From contig NZ_LMFZ01000049.1 in the NCBI RefSeq assembly GCF_001427305.1, forward strand, positions 124,001 to 188,000: 64,000 nt of DNA, read 5' to 3'. The notes under the pieces are model-generated. The model was given only the letters and a program-made list of their open reading frames with translations, ran no database searches and was not told where the DNA came from. The translations under genes were made by a program, and so were the position numbers. This DNA comes from Duganella sp. Root1480D1 (GTDB lineage Bacteria > Pseudomonadota > Gammaproteobacteria > Burkholderiales > Burkholderiaceae_D). Within the stretch, counting starts at the first letter, position 1. Each line of letters opens with the position of its first letter. Shown here in pieces: positions 28,034 to 35,946 of this stretch.

Positions 28034-28837
28034 GTGTCAAATTTAGTCGAAATCCGTGACTTACACTTCAGCTATGGGAAGCGGGCTATCCTGTCCGGCC
28101 TTCATATGGACTTCCCGCGCGGGAAGGTGGTGGCTGTCATGGGCGGTTCCGGCAGTGGCAAGACCACGGTCCTGCGCCTGATCGGCGGCCAGATCCGCCC
28201 GCAAAAAGGCACTGTCAATGTGGAAGGCCAGGTCGTTCACCAGTTGAAGACCAGGGACTTGTACGTGCTGCGCCGCAAAATGGGCATGCTGTTCCAGCAC
28301 GGTGCACTGTTCACCGACCTGACCGTGTACGAAAACGTGGCCTTCCCGCTGCGCGAACATACCGACTTGCCGGAAGAACTGATCCGCGACCTGGTGCTGA
28401 TGAAACTGCATTCGGTCGGCTTGCGCAACGCCGCCAAGCTGAAGCCGGGTGAAATTTCCGGCGGCATGGCGCGCCGCGTGGCGCTGGCGCGCTCGATCGC
28501 GCTGGACCCGCAACTGATCATGTATGACGAGCCGTTTGCCGGCCTGGATCCGATCTCGATGGGCGTGACCGCCAACCTGATCCGCAACCTGAACGATGCG
28601 CTCGGTTCGACCACGATCCTGGTGTCGCACGACGTCAAAGAGTCGTTCATGATCGCTGACTATGTGTATTTCCTGTCGCAGGGCAAGATCGTTGCCCACG
28701 GCACACCGGCGGACATGATGGTTTCGACTGATCCTTACGTGAAGCAATTCGTGCATGCCGAATCGGATGGCCCCGTGCCATTCCACTATCCTGGCAAATC
28801 GCTGGCCGACGACCTGGGCCTGGGAGCACGCAAATGA
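28034..28837 (+). CDS. mlaF: Phospholipid-transport ABC ATPase
   Basis: MlaF powers the Mla system, which moves phospholipids between outer and inner membranes. The 267-residue ATPase has a Walker A (MGGSGSGKTT), signature (ISGGMARRVALAR), Walker B (LIMYDEPFAGLDP) and switch histidine (ILVSHD). I chose the GTG at 28034 (encoding SNLVEIRDLHFSYG) because homologues start there; an ATG 30 bp upstream has no ribosome binding site. It overlaps mlaE by 4 bp and is the first gene of mlaFEDACB. Confidence 0.95.
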   Translation: MSNLVEIRDLHFSYGKRAILSGLHMDFPRGKVVAVMGGSGSGKTTVLRLIGGQIRPQKGTVNVEGQVVHQLKTRDLYVLRRKMGMLFQHGALFTDLTVYENVAFPLREHTDLPEELIRDLVLMKLHSVGLRNAAKLKPGEISGGMARRVALARSIALDPQLIMYDEPFAGLDPISMGVTANLIRNLNDALGSTTILVSHDVKESFMIADYVYFLSQGKIVAHGTPADMMVSTDPYVKQFVHAESDGPVPFHYPGKSLADDLGLGARK

Positions 28838-29616
28838 TGCGCCGTTTCCTGCTGAGCGTGGGTGGTGGCGCGCGCGACTATGTGGAAAGCATCGGCCTTT
28901 CCTTCCGTACCATGTTCGTCATGCTGGGCCTGTCGCCCGGCCTGCTGCGCCGCCCGCGTCTGCTGGTCGAACAGTTGCACGTGATCGGTAACTATTCGTT
29001 GCTGATCATCATCCTGTCCGGCCTGTTCGTCGGCATGGTGCTGGGGCTGCAGGGTTACTACACCCTTAATAAATACGGCGCATCCGAGTCGCTGGGCTTG
29101 CTGGTGGCGCTGGGCCTGACCCGCGAACTGGGCCCGGTGATCACCGCCCTGCTGTTCGCCGGCCGCGCCGGTACTTCGCTGACCGCGGAGATCGGCCTGA
29201 TGAAGGCGGGCGAACAGCTGTCCGCCATGGAAATGATGGCAGTGAACCCGATCCAGCGCGTGCTGGCGCCGCGTTTCTGGGCTGGCGTGATTTCGGTGCC
29301 GCTGCTGACCGCGATGTTCAGCGCTGTGGGTATCCTCGGTGGCTACCTGATCGGCGTGGAGCTGATCGGTGTCGACGAAGGCGCGTTCTGGTCGCAGATG
29401 CAGGGCGGCGTGGACGTATGGAAAGACGTATTCAATGGATTCGTGAAAAGTGTGGTGTTCGGCGTAGCCATCACTTATATCGCGCTGTACCAGGGTTATG
29501 AAGCCCAGCCTACCCCGGAAGACGTTTCCGGTGCGACGACGCGCACGGTGGTCATCTCTTCCCTGATGATCTGGTGGCTCGACTTCATGCTGACGGCGCT
29601 GATGTTCAGTAAATGA
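28834..29616 (+). CDS. mlaE: Phospholipid-transport permease
   Basis: MlaE is the membrane-spanning partner of MlaF. The 260 residues contain about five hydrophobic helices and the diagnostic segment RELGPVITALLFAGRAGTSL followed by EIGLMKAGEQLSAMEMM, which contacts the ATPase. Translation is coupled to mlaF through an ATGA overlap. The following gap to mlaD (81 bp) is filled by a large palindrome. Confidence 0.96.
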   Translation: MMRRFLLSVGGGARDYVESIGLSFRTMFVMLGLSPGLLRRPRLLVEQLHVIGNYSLLIIILSGLFVGMVLGLQGYYTLNKYGASESLGLLVALGLTRELGPVITALLFAGRAGTSLTAEIGLMKAGEQLSAMEMMAVNPIQRVLAPRFWAGVISVPLLTAMFSAVGILGGYLIGVELIGVDEGAFWSQMQGGVDVWKDVFNGFVKSVVFGVAITYIALYQGYEAQPTPEDVSGATTRTVVISSLMIWWLDFMLTALMFSK

Positions 29617-29621
29617 AAACC

Positions 29622-29678
29622 GGGGTCAGGTCCTGACATACGACACGCGCAGCGTGTTGTATGTCAGGACCTGACACC
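29622..29678. repeat. Long palindrome inside the mla operon
   Basis: 24-bp arms at 29625-29648 and 29652-29675 pair with a single mismatch (a G-U pair in RNA) around a 3-base loop. Each arm carries the smaller palindrome GTCAGGTCCTGAC (or its complement). The GGGGTCAGGT edge matches the REPIN-like element at 4796-4935. As RNA it would form a very stable hairpin between mlaE and mlaD; no T run follows, so it is not a canonical terminator. Confidence 0.75.
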
Positions 29679-29697
29679 GCTGATTATAGGATTTGAT

Positions 29698-30168
29698 ATG
29701 CAACGTAAATCTCTCGACGTTTGGGTTGGCCTGTTTATCGTGATGGGCGCGGCTGCGCTCATGTTCCTGGCCCTCAAGGCCGGCAACCTTGGCTCGATGG
29801 CCTTTGGCAAGACCTACCAGGTAACTGCGCGCTTCGACAATATCGGCTCGCTGCGTCCACAAGCTGCCGTCAAGGCCTCTGGCGTGGTGGTGGGCCGCGT
29901 TGCCTCGATCGGCTTTGACGACAAGGTCTACAAGGCCGTTGTCACGCTGGACATGGAAGAGGGCTTCAAATTCCCGAAAGACAGCTCGGCCAAGATCCTG
30001 ACCGCCGGCCTGCTGGGCGAACAGTACATCGGCATCGAAGCCGGTGGCGACGACAAGAACCTGGTGGCTGGCGACAAGATCGCCCGTACCCAGTCCGCAA
30101 CCGTGCTGGAAGACTTGATCAACCAATTTATCTATAGCAAGGCAGCAGAAGGAAAGGACGCCCAATGA
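29698..30168 (+). CDS. mlaD: Phospholipid-transport MCE protein
   Basis: MlaD is anchored in the inner membrane and forms the periplasmic hexameric ring that carries lipid. Its 156 residues show one N-terminal membrane helix (DVWVGLFIVMGAAALMFLAL) and one MCE domain (YQVTARFDNIGSLRPQAAVK, then GLLGEQYIGIEAGG). It overlaps mlaA by 4 bp. Confidence 0.96.
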   Translation: MQRKSLDVWVGLFIVMGAAALMFLALKAGNLGSMAFGKTYQVTARFDNIGSLRPQAAVKASGVVVGRVASIGFDDKVYKAVVTLDMEEGFKFPKDSSAKILTAGLLGEQYIGIEAGGDDKNLVAGDKIARTQSATVLEDLINQFIYSKAAEGKDAQ

Positions 30169-30941
30169 GCAAATTCCGTACACTTGCCCTGAGCCTGGCC
30201 GTGGTGGGCACGCTGAGCGGCTGCGCCGGTCCGAACCCACGCGACCCGTTCGAAGGTTATAACCGCGCCGTTTTCAACTTCAACGACAAGGTCGACGAAT
30301 ACGCGCTGAAACCAACTGCCACCGCCTATAAGAACGTCACCCCGGGTTTCTTCCAGACCGGCGTGAGCAACTTCTTCGGCAACCTGGCCGACGTCTGGAC
30401 CGCTGCCAATAATCTGCTGCAAGGCAAGGTTGGCGATGGCATGTCGGACTTGATGCGCGTAGCAATGAACTCGACTTTCGGCCTGCTGGGCGTGCTCGAC
30501 ATTGCATCCGAAGCAGGTTTGCAAAAACATAAAGAAGATTTCGGCCAGACCCTGGGCTCCTGGGGCGTGCCATCCGGCCCTTACCTGATGTTGCCGCTGC
30601 TGGGCCCGTCGACCGTGCGTGACACGGCGGCCTTGCCGGTGGATATCACCGCCGACCCATGGCAATACAAAGATCCTGTCAACGTGCGCAACACCGGCAC
30701 CGTTCTTCGTGTTGTGGATCAGCGTGCAGCTCTGCTGGACGCCTCCACGCTGCTTGAAGATGCCGCCCTCGACCGCTACGAGTTCATCCGTGACGGTTGG
30801 ATGCAGCGCCGTAACAGCCAGGTTTACGATGGTGAAGACGGTCCGCAGGACAAGCAGAAGAAGCCTGACGAGGAGGACGAGGCGCCAAAACAGCCTCAGG
30901 CTATAATGCCGGAACCGGCTGAAACCAAACCCAGCCTGTGA
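30165..30941 (+). CDS. mlaA: Outer-membrane lipoprotein MlaA (VacJ)
   Basis: MlaA removes phospholipids from the outer leaflet of the outer membrane. The 258-residue lipoprotein has a lipobox LSGC with Cys20 and the conserved DPFEGYNRAVFNFNDKVD, LPLLGPSTVRD and WQYKDPVNV segments. A charged C-terminal tail rich in Asp, Glu, Lys and Pro follows. In many gammaproteobacteria mlaA sits elsewhere; here it is inside the operon, coupled to mlaD. Confidence 0.95.
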   Translation: MSKFRTLALSLAVVGTLSGCAGPNPRDPFEGYNRAVFNFNDKVDEYALKPTATAYKNVTPGFFQTGVSNFFGNLADVWTAANNLLQGKVGDGMSDLMRVAMNSTFGLLGVLDIASEAGLQKHKEDFGQTLGSWGVPSGPYLMLPLLGPSTVRDTAALPVDITADPWQYKDPVNVRNTGTVLRVVDQRAALLDASTLLEDAALDRYEFIRDGWMQRRNSQVYDGEDGPQDKQKKPDEEDEAPKQPQAIMPEPAETKPSL

Positions 30942-30973
30942 TCCGGAACACAACCCTACATAGGTAAAGAACA

Positions 30974-31618
30974 ATGAAACTGATCAAACAACTGATCGCG
31001 GTAGCAACGGTAGCCCTGGCCACCAGCGCAATTGCCGCCCCTGCTCCTGCCAACGAAGCGCCGGACGTGCTGGTCAAGCGCATCAGCTCCGAAGTGCTGG
31101 AAACCGCCAAGGCCGACAAGGACATCCAGGCCGGCAACCAGAAGAAAGTCATGGACCTGGTGGAAACCAAGATCCTGCCTTACGTCGACTTCCAGCGCAT
31201 GACCTCGCTGGCCGCCGGCCGCTACTGGCGTGAAGCTACCCCGGAGCAGCAAAAGCAGCTGGCTGCCGAATTCCGTACCCTGCTGATCTTCACCTACTCG
31301 GGCGCCCTGTCCCAGGTGAAAGACCAGACCGTCGATTTCAAGCCTATGCGTTCGTCCCCGGGCGACACTGAAGTGGAAGTGCGTTCCCAGGTCAATCAGC
31401 AGCGCGGCGAGCCTGTGCAACTGAACTACCGCGTCGCCAAGACCGATGCCGGCTGGAAGATCTATGACATCAACGTGCTGGGCGCCTGGCTGGTAGAAGC
31501 CTACAAGGGCACCTTCGCTTCGGAAATCTCGAAGGGCGGCGTCGATGGCCTGATCAAGACCCTGTCCGAGAAGAACAAGAAACTGGCTTCCAAGCCGCTG
31601 AAGACCGCAGGTAAATAA
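30974..31618 (+). CDS. mlaC: Periplasmic phospholipid carrier
   Basis: MlaC shuttles lipid between the MlaA and MlaFEDB complexes. The 214-residue secreted protein has a signal peptide (MKLIKQLIAVATVALATSAIA) and the Tol_Tol_Ttg2 domain, with ILPYVDFQRMTSLAAGRYWR and WKIYDINVLGAWLVEAYKG. It lies 32 bp after mlaA. Confidence 0.95.
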   Translation: MKLIKQLIAVATVALATSAIAAPAPANEAPDVLVKRISSEVLETAKADKDIQAGNQKKVMDLVETKILPYVDFQRMTSLAAGRYWREATPEQQKQLAAEFRTLLIFTYSGALSQVKDQTVDFKPMRSSPGDTEVEVRSQVNQQRGEPVQLNYRVAKTDAGWKIYDINVLGAWLVEAYKGTFASEISKGGVDGLIKTLSEKNKKLASKPLKTAGK

Positions 31619-31620
31619 AA

Positions 31621-31917
31621 ATGCCTGACACCACTGTTTCCAACCAACTGTCGCTGAAGACGCTGACCGTGGCCAATGCCACGGAAGCGCTGGCACAGGG
31701 CCTGGCTGCGCTGCGCGCCGGCCAGACCGTGTTCGACCTGGGCCAGGTGGAAACCGTGGACTCCGCTGCCGTGTCAGTCATGCTGGCATGGCAGCGCGCT
31801 GCCGTTCAACACGGCATCAAGCTGGAACTGCGCAACCTGCCAGGACAGCTCCAGAGCTTGACCAAGCTCTACGGCGTGTGCACGCTCGTGTCGCCCGCCG
31901 ACCTGCATCATCATTGA
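31621..31917 (+). CDS. mlaB: STAS-domain protein of the Mla system
   Basis: MlaB binds MlaF and supports its activity. The 98-residue STAS domain shows FDLGQVETVDSAAVSVMLAW, which includes the conserved loop before helix 1, and LELRNLPGQLQSLTKLYGV. It begins 2 bp after the mlaC stop and is the last mla gene. Confidence 0.92.
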   Translation: MPDTTVSNQLSLKTLTVANATEALAQGLAALRAGQTVFDLGQVETVDSAAVSVMLAWQRAAVQHGIKLELRNLPGQLQSLTKLYGVCTLVSPADLHHH

Positions 31918-31945
31918 CCCCCGCCTCCCCCTCCGCCGCTAAATT

Positions 31946-31994
31946 AGCGGTATCAGGGGCTAGCAGGCTCCGCCTGTCAGCACCTGGCACCGCT
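31946..31994. repeat. Imperfect palindrome after mlaB
   Basis: AGCGGT at the left and ACCGCT at the right bound a 49-bp imperfect palindrome with CAGG/CCTG and GCT/AGC blocks inside. A shorter CCGCTAAATTAGCGG palindrome abuts it at 31936. It lies in the 198-bp gap between mlaB and the next ABC gene and may end or stabilise the mla transcript. Confidence 0.5.
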
Positions 31995-32115
31995 AAGTAA
32001 ATACGGGTCCAGCGAGCCCGAACCGAATTTCCCATATAATTGACCGTCTACCGCGCCTGTTGAGCGCGCGCCTTTGCAACGGTCATCGTTGTCCCAGTTA
32101 TCTATACAAGTAAGC

Positions 32116-33021
32116 ATGACAGCAATCGAAATCAGCAACGTCCAGAAGCGCTATAAGGCGCTGCAGGCGCTTGGCGGCGTGTCACTGAAAATCGAAGAGG
32201 GCGAGTTCTTTGGCTTGCTCGGTCCGAACGGCGCGGGCAAGACCACTTTGATCTCCATCATTGCCGGCCTGATTCGCGCCGACGCCGGCGGGGTCAAGAT
32301 TCACGGCCATGACGTGGTGTCGGATTTCCGCGCCGCGCGCAAGAAGCTGGGGGTGGTGCCGCAGGAACTGGTGTTTGATCCTTTCTTCACCGTGCGCGAA
32401 ACCCTGCGCCTGCAGTCCGGCTACTTCGGCCTCGGAAACAACGACAAGTGGATCGACGAGGTGATGGAAGAGCTGGGCCTGGCCAACAAGGCCGACACCA
32501 ATATGCGCGCCCTGTCCGGCGGCATGAAGCGCCGCGTGCTGGTGGCGCAGGCGCTGGTACACAAACCGCCGGTCATCGTGCTGGATGAGCCGACCGCCGG
32601 CGTCGACGTCGAGTTGCGCCAGACCCTGTGGAAATTCATTTCGCGCCTGAACCGCGAAGGCCACACCATCGTGCTGACCACGCATTACCTGGAAGAAGCG
32701 CAAGCCATGTGCAAGCGCGTCGCCATGCTCAAGCTGGGCAAAGTGGTGGCGCTGGATACCATGTCGCAGCTGATCCGCCGCATCTCCGGCTCGCAACTGG
32801 TGCTGCACCTGCCGCACAACTCCCTGCCGGAAGAGCTGCAGCCGCTGCTGAACCATCCTCCGGAAGACAACAAGTACAGCCTGCGCATCAACGATTACGC
32901 GGAAGTGGAATGCATCCTCGCGCGCCTGCGCCAGGGCGGCATCAGCATCGACGAGATGCAGCTGCAGCAGGCCGACCTTGAAGACATCTTCCTGCAAATC
33001 ATGGACGAGAACATCGTATGA
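32116..33021 (+). CDS. ABC exporter ATP-binding protein
   Basis: A 301-residue ABC-2-type ATPase: Walker A (GPNGAGKTT), signature (LSGGMKRRVLVAQAL), Walker B (VIVLDEPTAGVD) and a C-terminal regulatory extension. It pairs with the permease that overlaps it by 4 bp and resembles the YadG/YadH-type exporters conserved next to mla genes in betaproteobacteria. The substrate is unknown. The ATG at 32116 gives the normal N-terminus (MTAIEISNVQKRY). Confidence 0.9.
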   Translation: MTAIEISNVQKRYKALQALGGVSLKIEEGEFFGLLGPNGAGKTTLISIIAGLIRADAGGVKIHGHDVVSDFRAARKKLGVVPQELVFDPFFTVRETLRLQSGYFGLGNNDKWIDEVMEELGLANKADTNMRALSGGMKRRVLVAQALVHKPPVIVLDEPTAGVDVELRQTLWKFISRLNREGHTIVLTTHYLEEAQAMCKRVAMLKLGKVVALDTMSQLIRRISGSQLVLHLPHNSLPEELQPLLNHPPEDNKYSLRINDYAEVECILARLRQGGISIDEMQLQQADLEDIFLQIMDENIV

Positions 33022-33779
33022 TCACCACCGGCTTCCGCACCCTGGTCTATAAAGAGACGCTGCGCTTCTACAAGGTCGCCACGCAGACGATTGCCGCGCC
33101 GATCCTGACCGCCATGCTGTACCTGCTGATCTTCGGCCATGTGCTGTCGGGCCGCGTCGAGGTGTATCCGGGCGTGACCTACACCGCCTTCCTGATCCCG
33201 GGCCTGGTGATGATGAGCGTGCTGCAGAATTCCTTCGCCAACTCGTCTTCTTCGCTGATCCAGTCCAAGATCACCGGCAACCTGGTGTTCGTGCTGTTGA
33301 CACCCCTGTCGCACTGGGAGATCTTCTCCGCTTACGTGCTGGCTTCGATGGTGCGCGGCATTACCGTGGGCTTTGGCGTGTTCGCCATCACCGCCTGGTT
33401 CGCGCACCTGAGCTTCACCGCGCCGCTGTGGATCCTGGTGTTCGCACTGCTCGGCGCAGCCATCCTCGGCACCATGGGCCTGATCGCCGGCATCTGGGCC
33501 GAGAAGTTCGACCAGCTGGCAGCCTTCCAGAATTTCCTGATCGTGCCGCTGACCTTCCTGGCTGGCGTGTTCTATTCGATCCATTCGCTGCCGCCTTTCT
33601 GGCTGGCCGTATCGCACGCCAATCCGTTCTTCTACATGATCGACGGCTTCCGCTACGGCTTCTTTGGGCAGTCCGACGTGAACCCATGGGTCAGCGTCGC
33701 CATCGTCTCCGCTTTCCTGGTGGGGCTGGCGCTGCTCGCTATCAAACTCCTGCGCAGCGGCTATCGCTTGCGCCACTGA
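33018..33779 (+). CDS. ABC-2 type exporter permease
   Basis: A 253-residue membrane protein with six hydrophobic segments. It has the ABC-2 signature region (LVFVLLTPLSHWEIFSAYVL) and a conserved late motif (LPPFWLAVSHANPFFYMIDG), as in YadH-like permeases. It forms a transporter with the ATPase immediately upstream. Confidence 0.9.
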   Translation: MITTGFRTLVYKETLRFYKVATQTIAAPILTAMLYLLIFGHVLSGRVEVYPGVTYTAFLIPGLVMMSVLQNSFANSSSSLIQSKITGNLVFVLLTPLSHWEIFSAYVLASMVRGITVGFGVFAITAWFAHLSFTAPLWILVFALLGAAILGTMGLIAGIWAEKFDQLAAFQNFLIVPLTFLAGVFYSIHSLPPFWLAVSHANPFFYMIDGFRYGFFGQSDVNPWVSVAIVSAFLVGLALLAIKLLRSGYRLRH

Positions 33780-33797
33780 TTTATTGAGGAATTCAAC

Positions 33798-34034
33798 GTG
33801 ACCACAACTCCAGAAGCAATCCACAGCTACATCGCTGCCGGCCTTGAATGCACCCACTTGCAAGTTGAGGGCGACGGCCAGCACTTCCAGGCCGTGATCG
33901 TGTCGCCTGCCTTCGCCGGCAAGCGCCCGATCCAGCGCCACCAGCTGGTGTATGCCGCGCTGGGCGACCGCATGCGCGAAGAGATCCATGCGCTGTCGAT
34001 GAAAACCCTGACCCCAGAAGAATTCCAAGGATAA
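33798..34034 (+). CDS. ibaG: BolA/IbaG-family protein
   Basis: A 78-residue BolA-fold protein with FQAVIVSPAFAGKRPIQRHQLVY, close to the IbaG pattern in which a conserved histidine helps coordinate a shared iron-sulphur cluster. Such proteins partner with CGFS glutaredoxins, and grxD lies at 4.4 kb. The start is GTG, with GAGGA eight bases upstream. It sits directly before murA, as ibaG does in other proteobacteria. Confidence 0.88.
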   Translation: MTTTPEAIHSYIAAGLECTHLQVEGDGQHFQAVIVSPAFAGKRPIQRHQLVYAALGDRMREEIHALSMKTLTPEEFQG

Positions 34035-34041
34035 GAACAAT

Positions 34042-35292
34042 ATGGACAAACTGCTTATCACCGGCGGCAAACGCCTGGTCGGCGACATCAAGATTTCCGG
34101 CGCCAAGAACGCTGCCCTGCCTATCCTGTGCGCGGGCCTGCTGACCGCGGGCGACCTGGAACTGACCAATGTGCCGCTGTTGCACGACGTGGCGACCATG
34201 CTCAAGCTGCTGCGTCAGACCGGTCTGTCGGTCGAGCAGGACGGCGAGAAGGTCACGCTGAACGGCTCGAAGATCGACAAGTACGAAGCGCCGTATGAGC
34301 TGGTGAAAACCATGCGCGCTTCGATCCTGGTGCTGGGCCCATTGCTGGCGCGCTTCGGCGAAGCCAAGGTCTCGCTGCCGGGCGGCTGCGCGATCGGTTC
34401 GCGTCCTGTCGACCAGCACATCAAAGGCCTGCAGGCATTGGGCGCCGAGATCAGCATCGACGGCGGCTACATCTACGCCAAGTGCAAGAAGCTCAAGGGC
34501 ACCCGCATCGTCACCGACATGATCACCGTGACCGGCACCGAGAACCTGCTGATGGCGGCCACCCTGGCCGAAGGCGAGACCATCCTGGAAAACGCCGCGC
34601 GCGAACCGGAAGTGACAGACCTGGCCAACCTGCTGGTGGCGATGGGCGCCAAGATCGAAGGCATCGGCACCGACCGCCTGGTGATCCAGGGCGTGCCGGA
34701 ACTGCACGGCGCCAGGCATGAAGTAATTTCCGACCGTATCGAAGCGGCGACCTTCCTGTGCGCAGTTGCTGCCACCGGTGGCGATATCACCATCCGCAAC
34801 ACCCGCACCGACATCTTCGACGTGGCGCTGGATAAGCTGCGTGAAATGGGCGTGCAACTGACCGTGGGCGACAAATGGATCCGCGCGCAGATGGATCAGC
34901 GCCCGAACCCGGTCACCTTCCGCACTACCGAATACCCGGGCTTCCCGACCGATATGCAGGCGCAGTTCATGGCCGTGAACCTGATCGCCAACGGCTCCAG
35001 CCGCGTGACCGAAACGATTTTCGAGAACCGTTTCATGCACGTGCAGGAAATGAACCGCCTGGGCTCGAAGATTTCCATCGATGGCAATACCGCCTACATC
35101 GACGGCGTCGAGCAGCTGATCGGCGCGCCGGTGATGGCGACCGACCTGCGCGCATCGGCGTCGCTGGTGATCGCCGGCCTTGCAGCCAAGGGCGAAACCC
35201 TGGTGGACCGGATCTACCACCTGGACCGTGGCTATGACCGCATGGAAGACAAGCTGTCCGCCGTTGGCGCCAATATCACCCGTATCAAATAA
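34042..35292 (+). CDS. murA: UDP-N-acetylglucosamine 1-carboxyvinyltransferase
   Basis: MurA starts peptidoglycan synthesis by moving enolpyruvyl from PEP to UDP-GlcNAc. The 416-residue enzyme has the catalytic loop LPGGCAIGSRPVDQH with Cys116, the residue alkylated by fosfomycin. DMQAQFMAVN and the N-terminal ISGAKNAALP are also typical. It lies 7 bp after ibaG and 6 bp before hisG. Confidence 0.97.
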   Translation: MDKLLITGGKRLVGDIKISGAKNAALPILCAGLLTAGDLELTNVPLLHDVATMLKLLRQTGLSVEQDGEKVTLNGSKIDKYEAPYELVKTMRASILVLGPLLARFGEAKVSLPGGCAIGSRPVDQHIKGLQALGAEISIDGGYIYAKCKKLKGTRIVTDMITVTGTENLLMAATLAEGETILENAAREPEVTDLANLLVAMGAKIEGIGTDRLVIQGVPELHGARHEVISDRIEAATFLCAVAATGGDITIRNTRTDIFDVALDKLREMGVQLTVGDKWIRAQMDQRPNPVTFRTTEYPGFPTDMQAQFMAVNLIANGSSRVTETIFENRFMHVQEMNRLGSKISIDGNTAYIDGVEQLIGAPVMATDLRASASLVIAGLAAKGETLVDRIYHLDRGYDRMEDKLSAVGANITRIK

Positions 35293-35298
35293 ATCGTT

Positions 35299-35946
35299 AT
35301 GGAACTTATCCTCGCCCTGTCGAAAGGCCGGATCTTTGAAGACACGATGCCGCTGCTGGAAGCCGCAGGCATCAAAGTCCTCGAAAATCCGGAAACCTCC
35401 CGCAAGCTGATCCTGCCTACCTCGGACCCTGGCATTCGCGTACTGATCGTGCGCGCATCCGACGTGCCGACCTATGTGCAGCATGGCGCGGCGGACTTCG
35501 GGGTGGCGGGTAAGGACGTTCTGCTGGAACACGGCGGGGAAGGCCTGTACCAGCCGGTGGACCTGCATATCGCCAAGTGCCGCATGTCGGTGGCGACGCG
35601 TGCCGGGTTCGATTACGAGACCGCGGTGCGCCAGGGTGCGCGCCTGCGCGTAGCGACCAAGTTCACCACGATCGCGCGCGAGCACTTCGGCAAGAAGGGC
35701 GTGCACGTCGACCTGATCAAACTGTATGGCTCGATGGAGCTGGCGCCGCTGGTTGGCCTGTCCGACGCGATCGTCGACGTGGTCTCCACCGGCAGCACGC
35801 TGCGCGCCAACAACCTAGTGGAAGTGGAAGAGATCATGGACATCTCTTCGCGCCTGGTCGTGAACCAGGCTGCGATGAAGCTGAAGCGCACCCGCCTGCA
35901 ACCGATTATCGAAGCCTTTGAACGCGCCTCGCTGGCGAAAGCATGA
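35299..35946 (+). CDS. hisG: ATP phosphoribosyltransferase, short form
   Basis: HisG begins histidine synthesis by joining ATP and PRPP. At 215 residues it is the short form, lacking the C-terminal regulatory domain. The ALSKGRIFEDTMPLLEAAG, GAADFGVAGKDVL and DVVSTGSTLRANNL motifs are present. Short-form enzymes need the HisZ regulatory subunit, and no hisZ lies in the window. The stop overlaps the hisD start. Confidence 0.96.
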   Translation: MELILALSKGRIFEDTMPLLEAAGIKVLENPETSRKLILPTSDPGIRVLIVRASDVPTYVQHGAADFGVAGKDVLLEHGGEGLYQPVDLHIAKCRMSVATRAGFDYETAVRQGARLRVATKFTTIAREHFGKKGVHVDLIKLYGSMELAPLVGLSDAIVDVVSTGSTLRANNLVEVEEIMDISSRLVVNQAAMKLKRTRLQPIIEAFERASLAKA

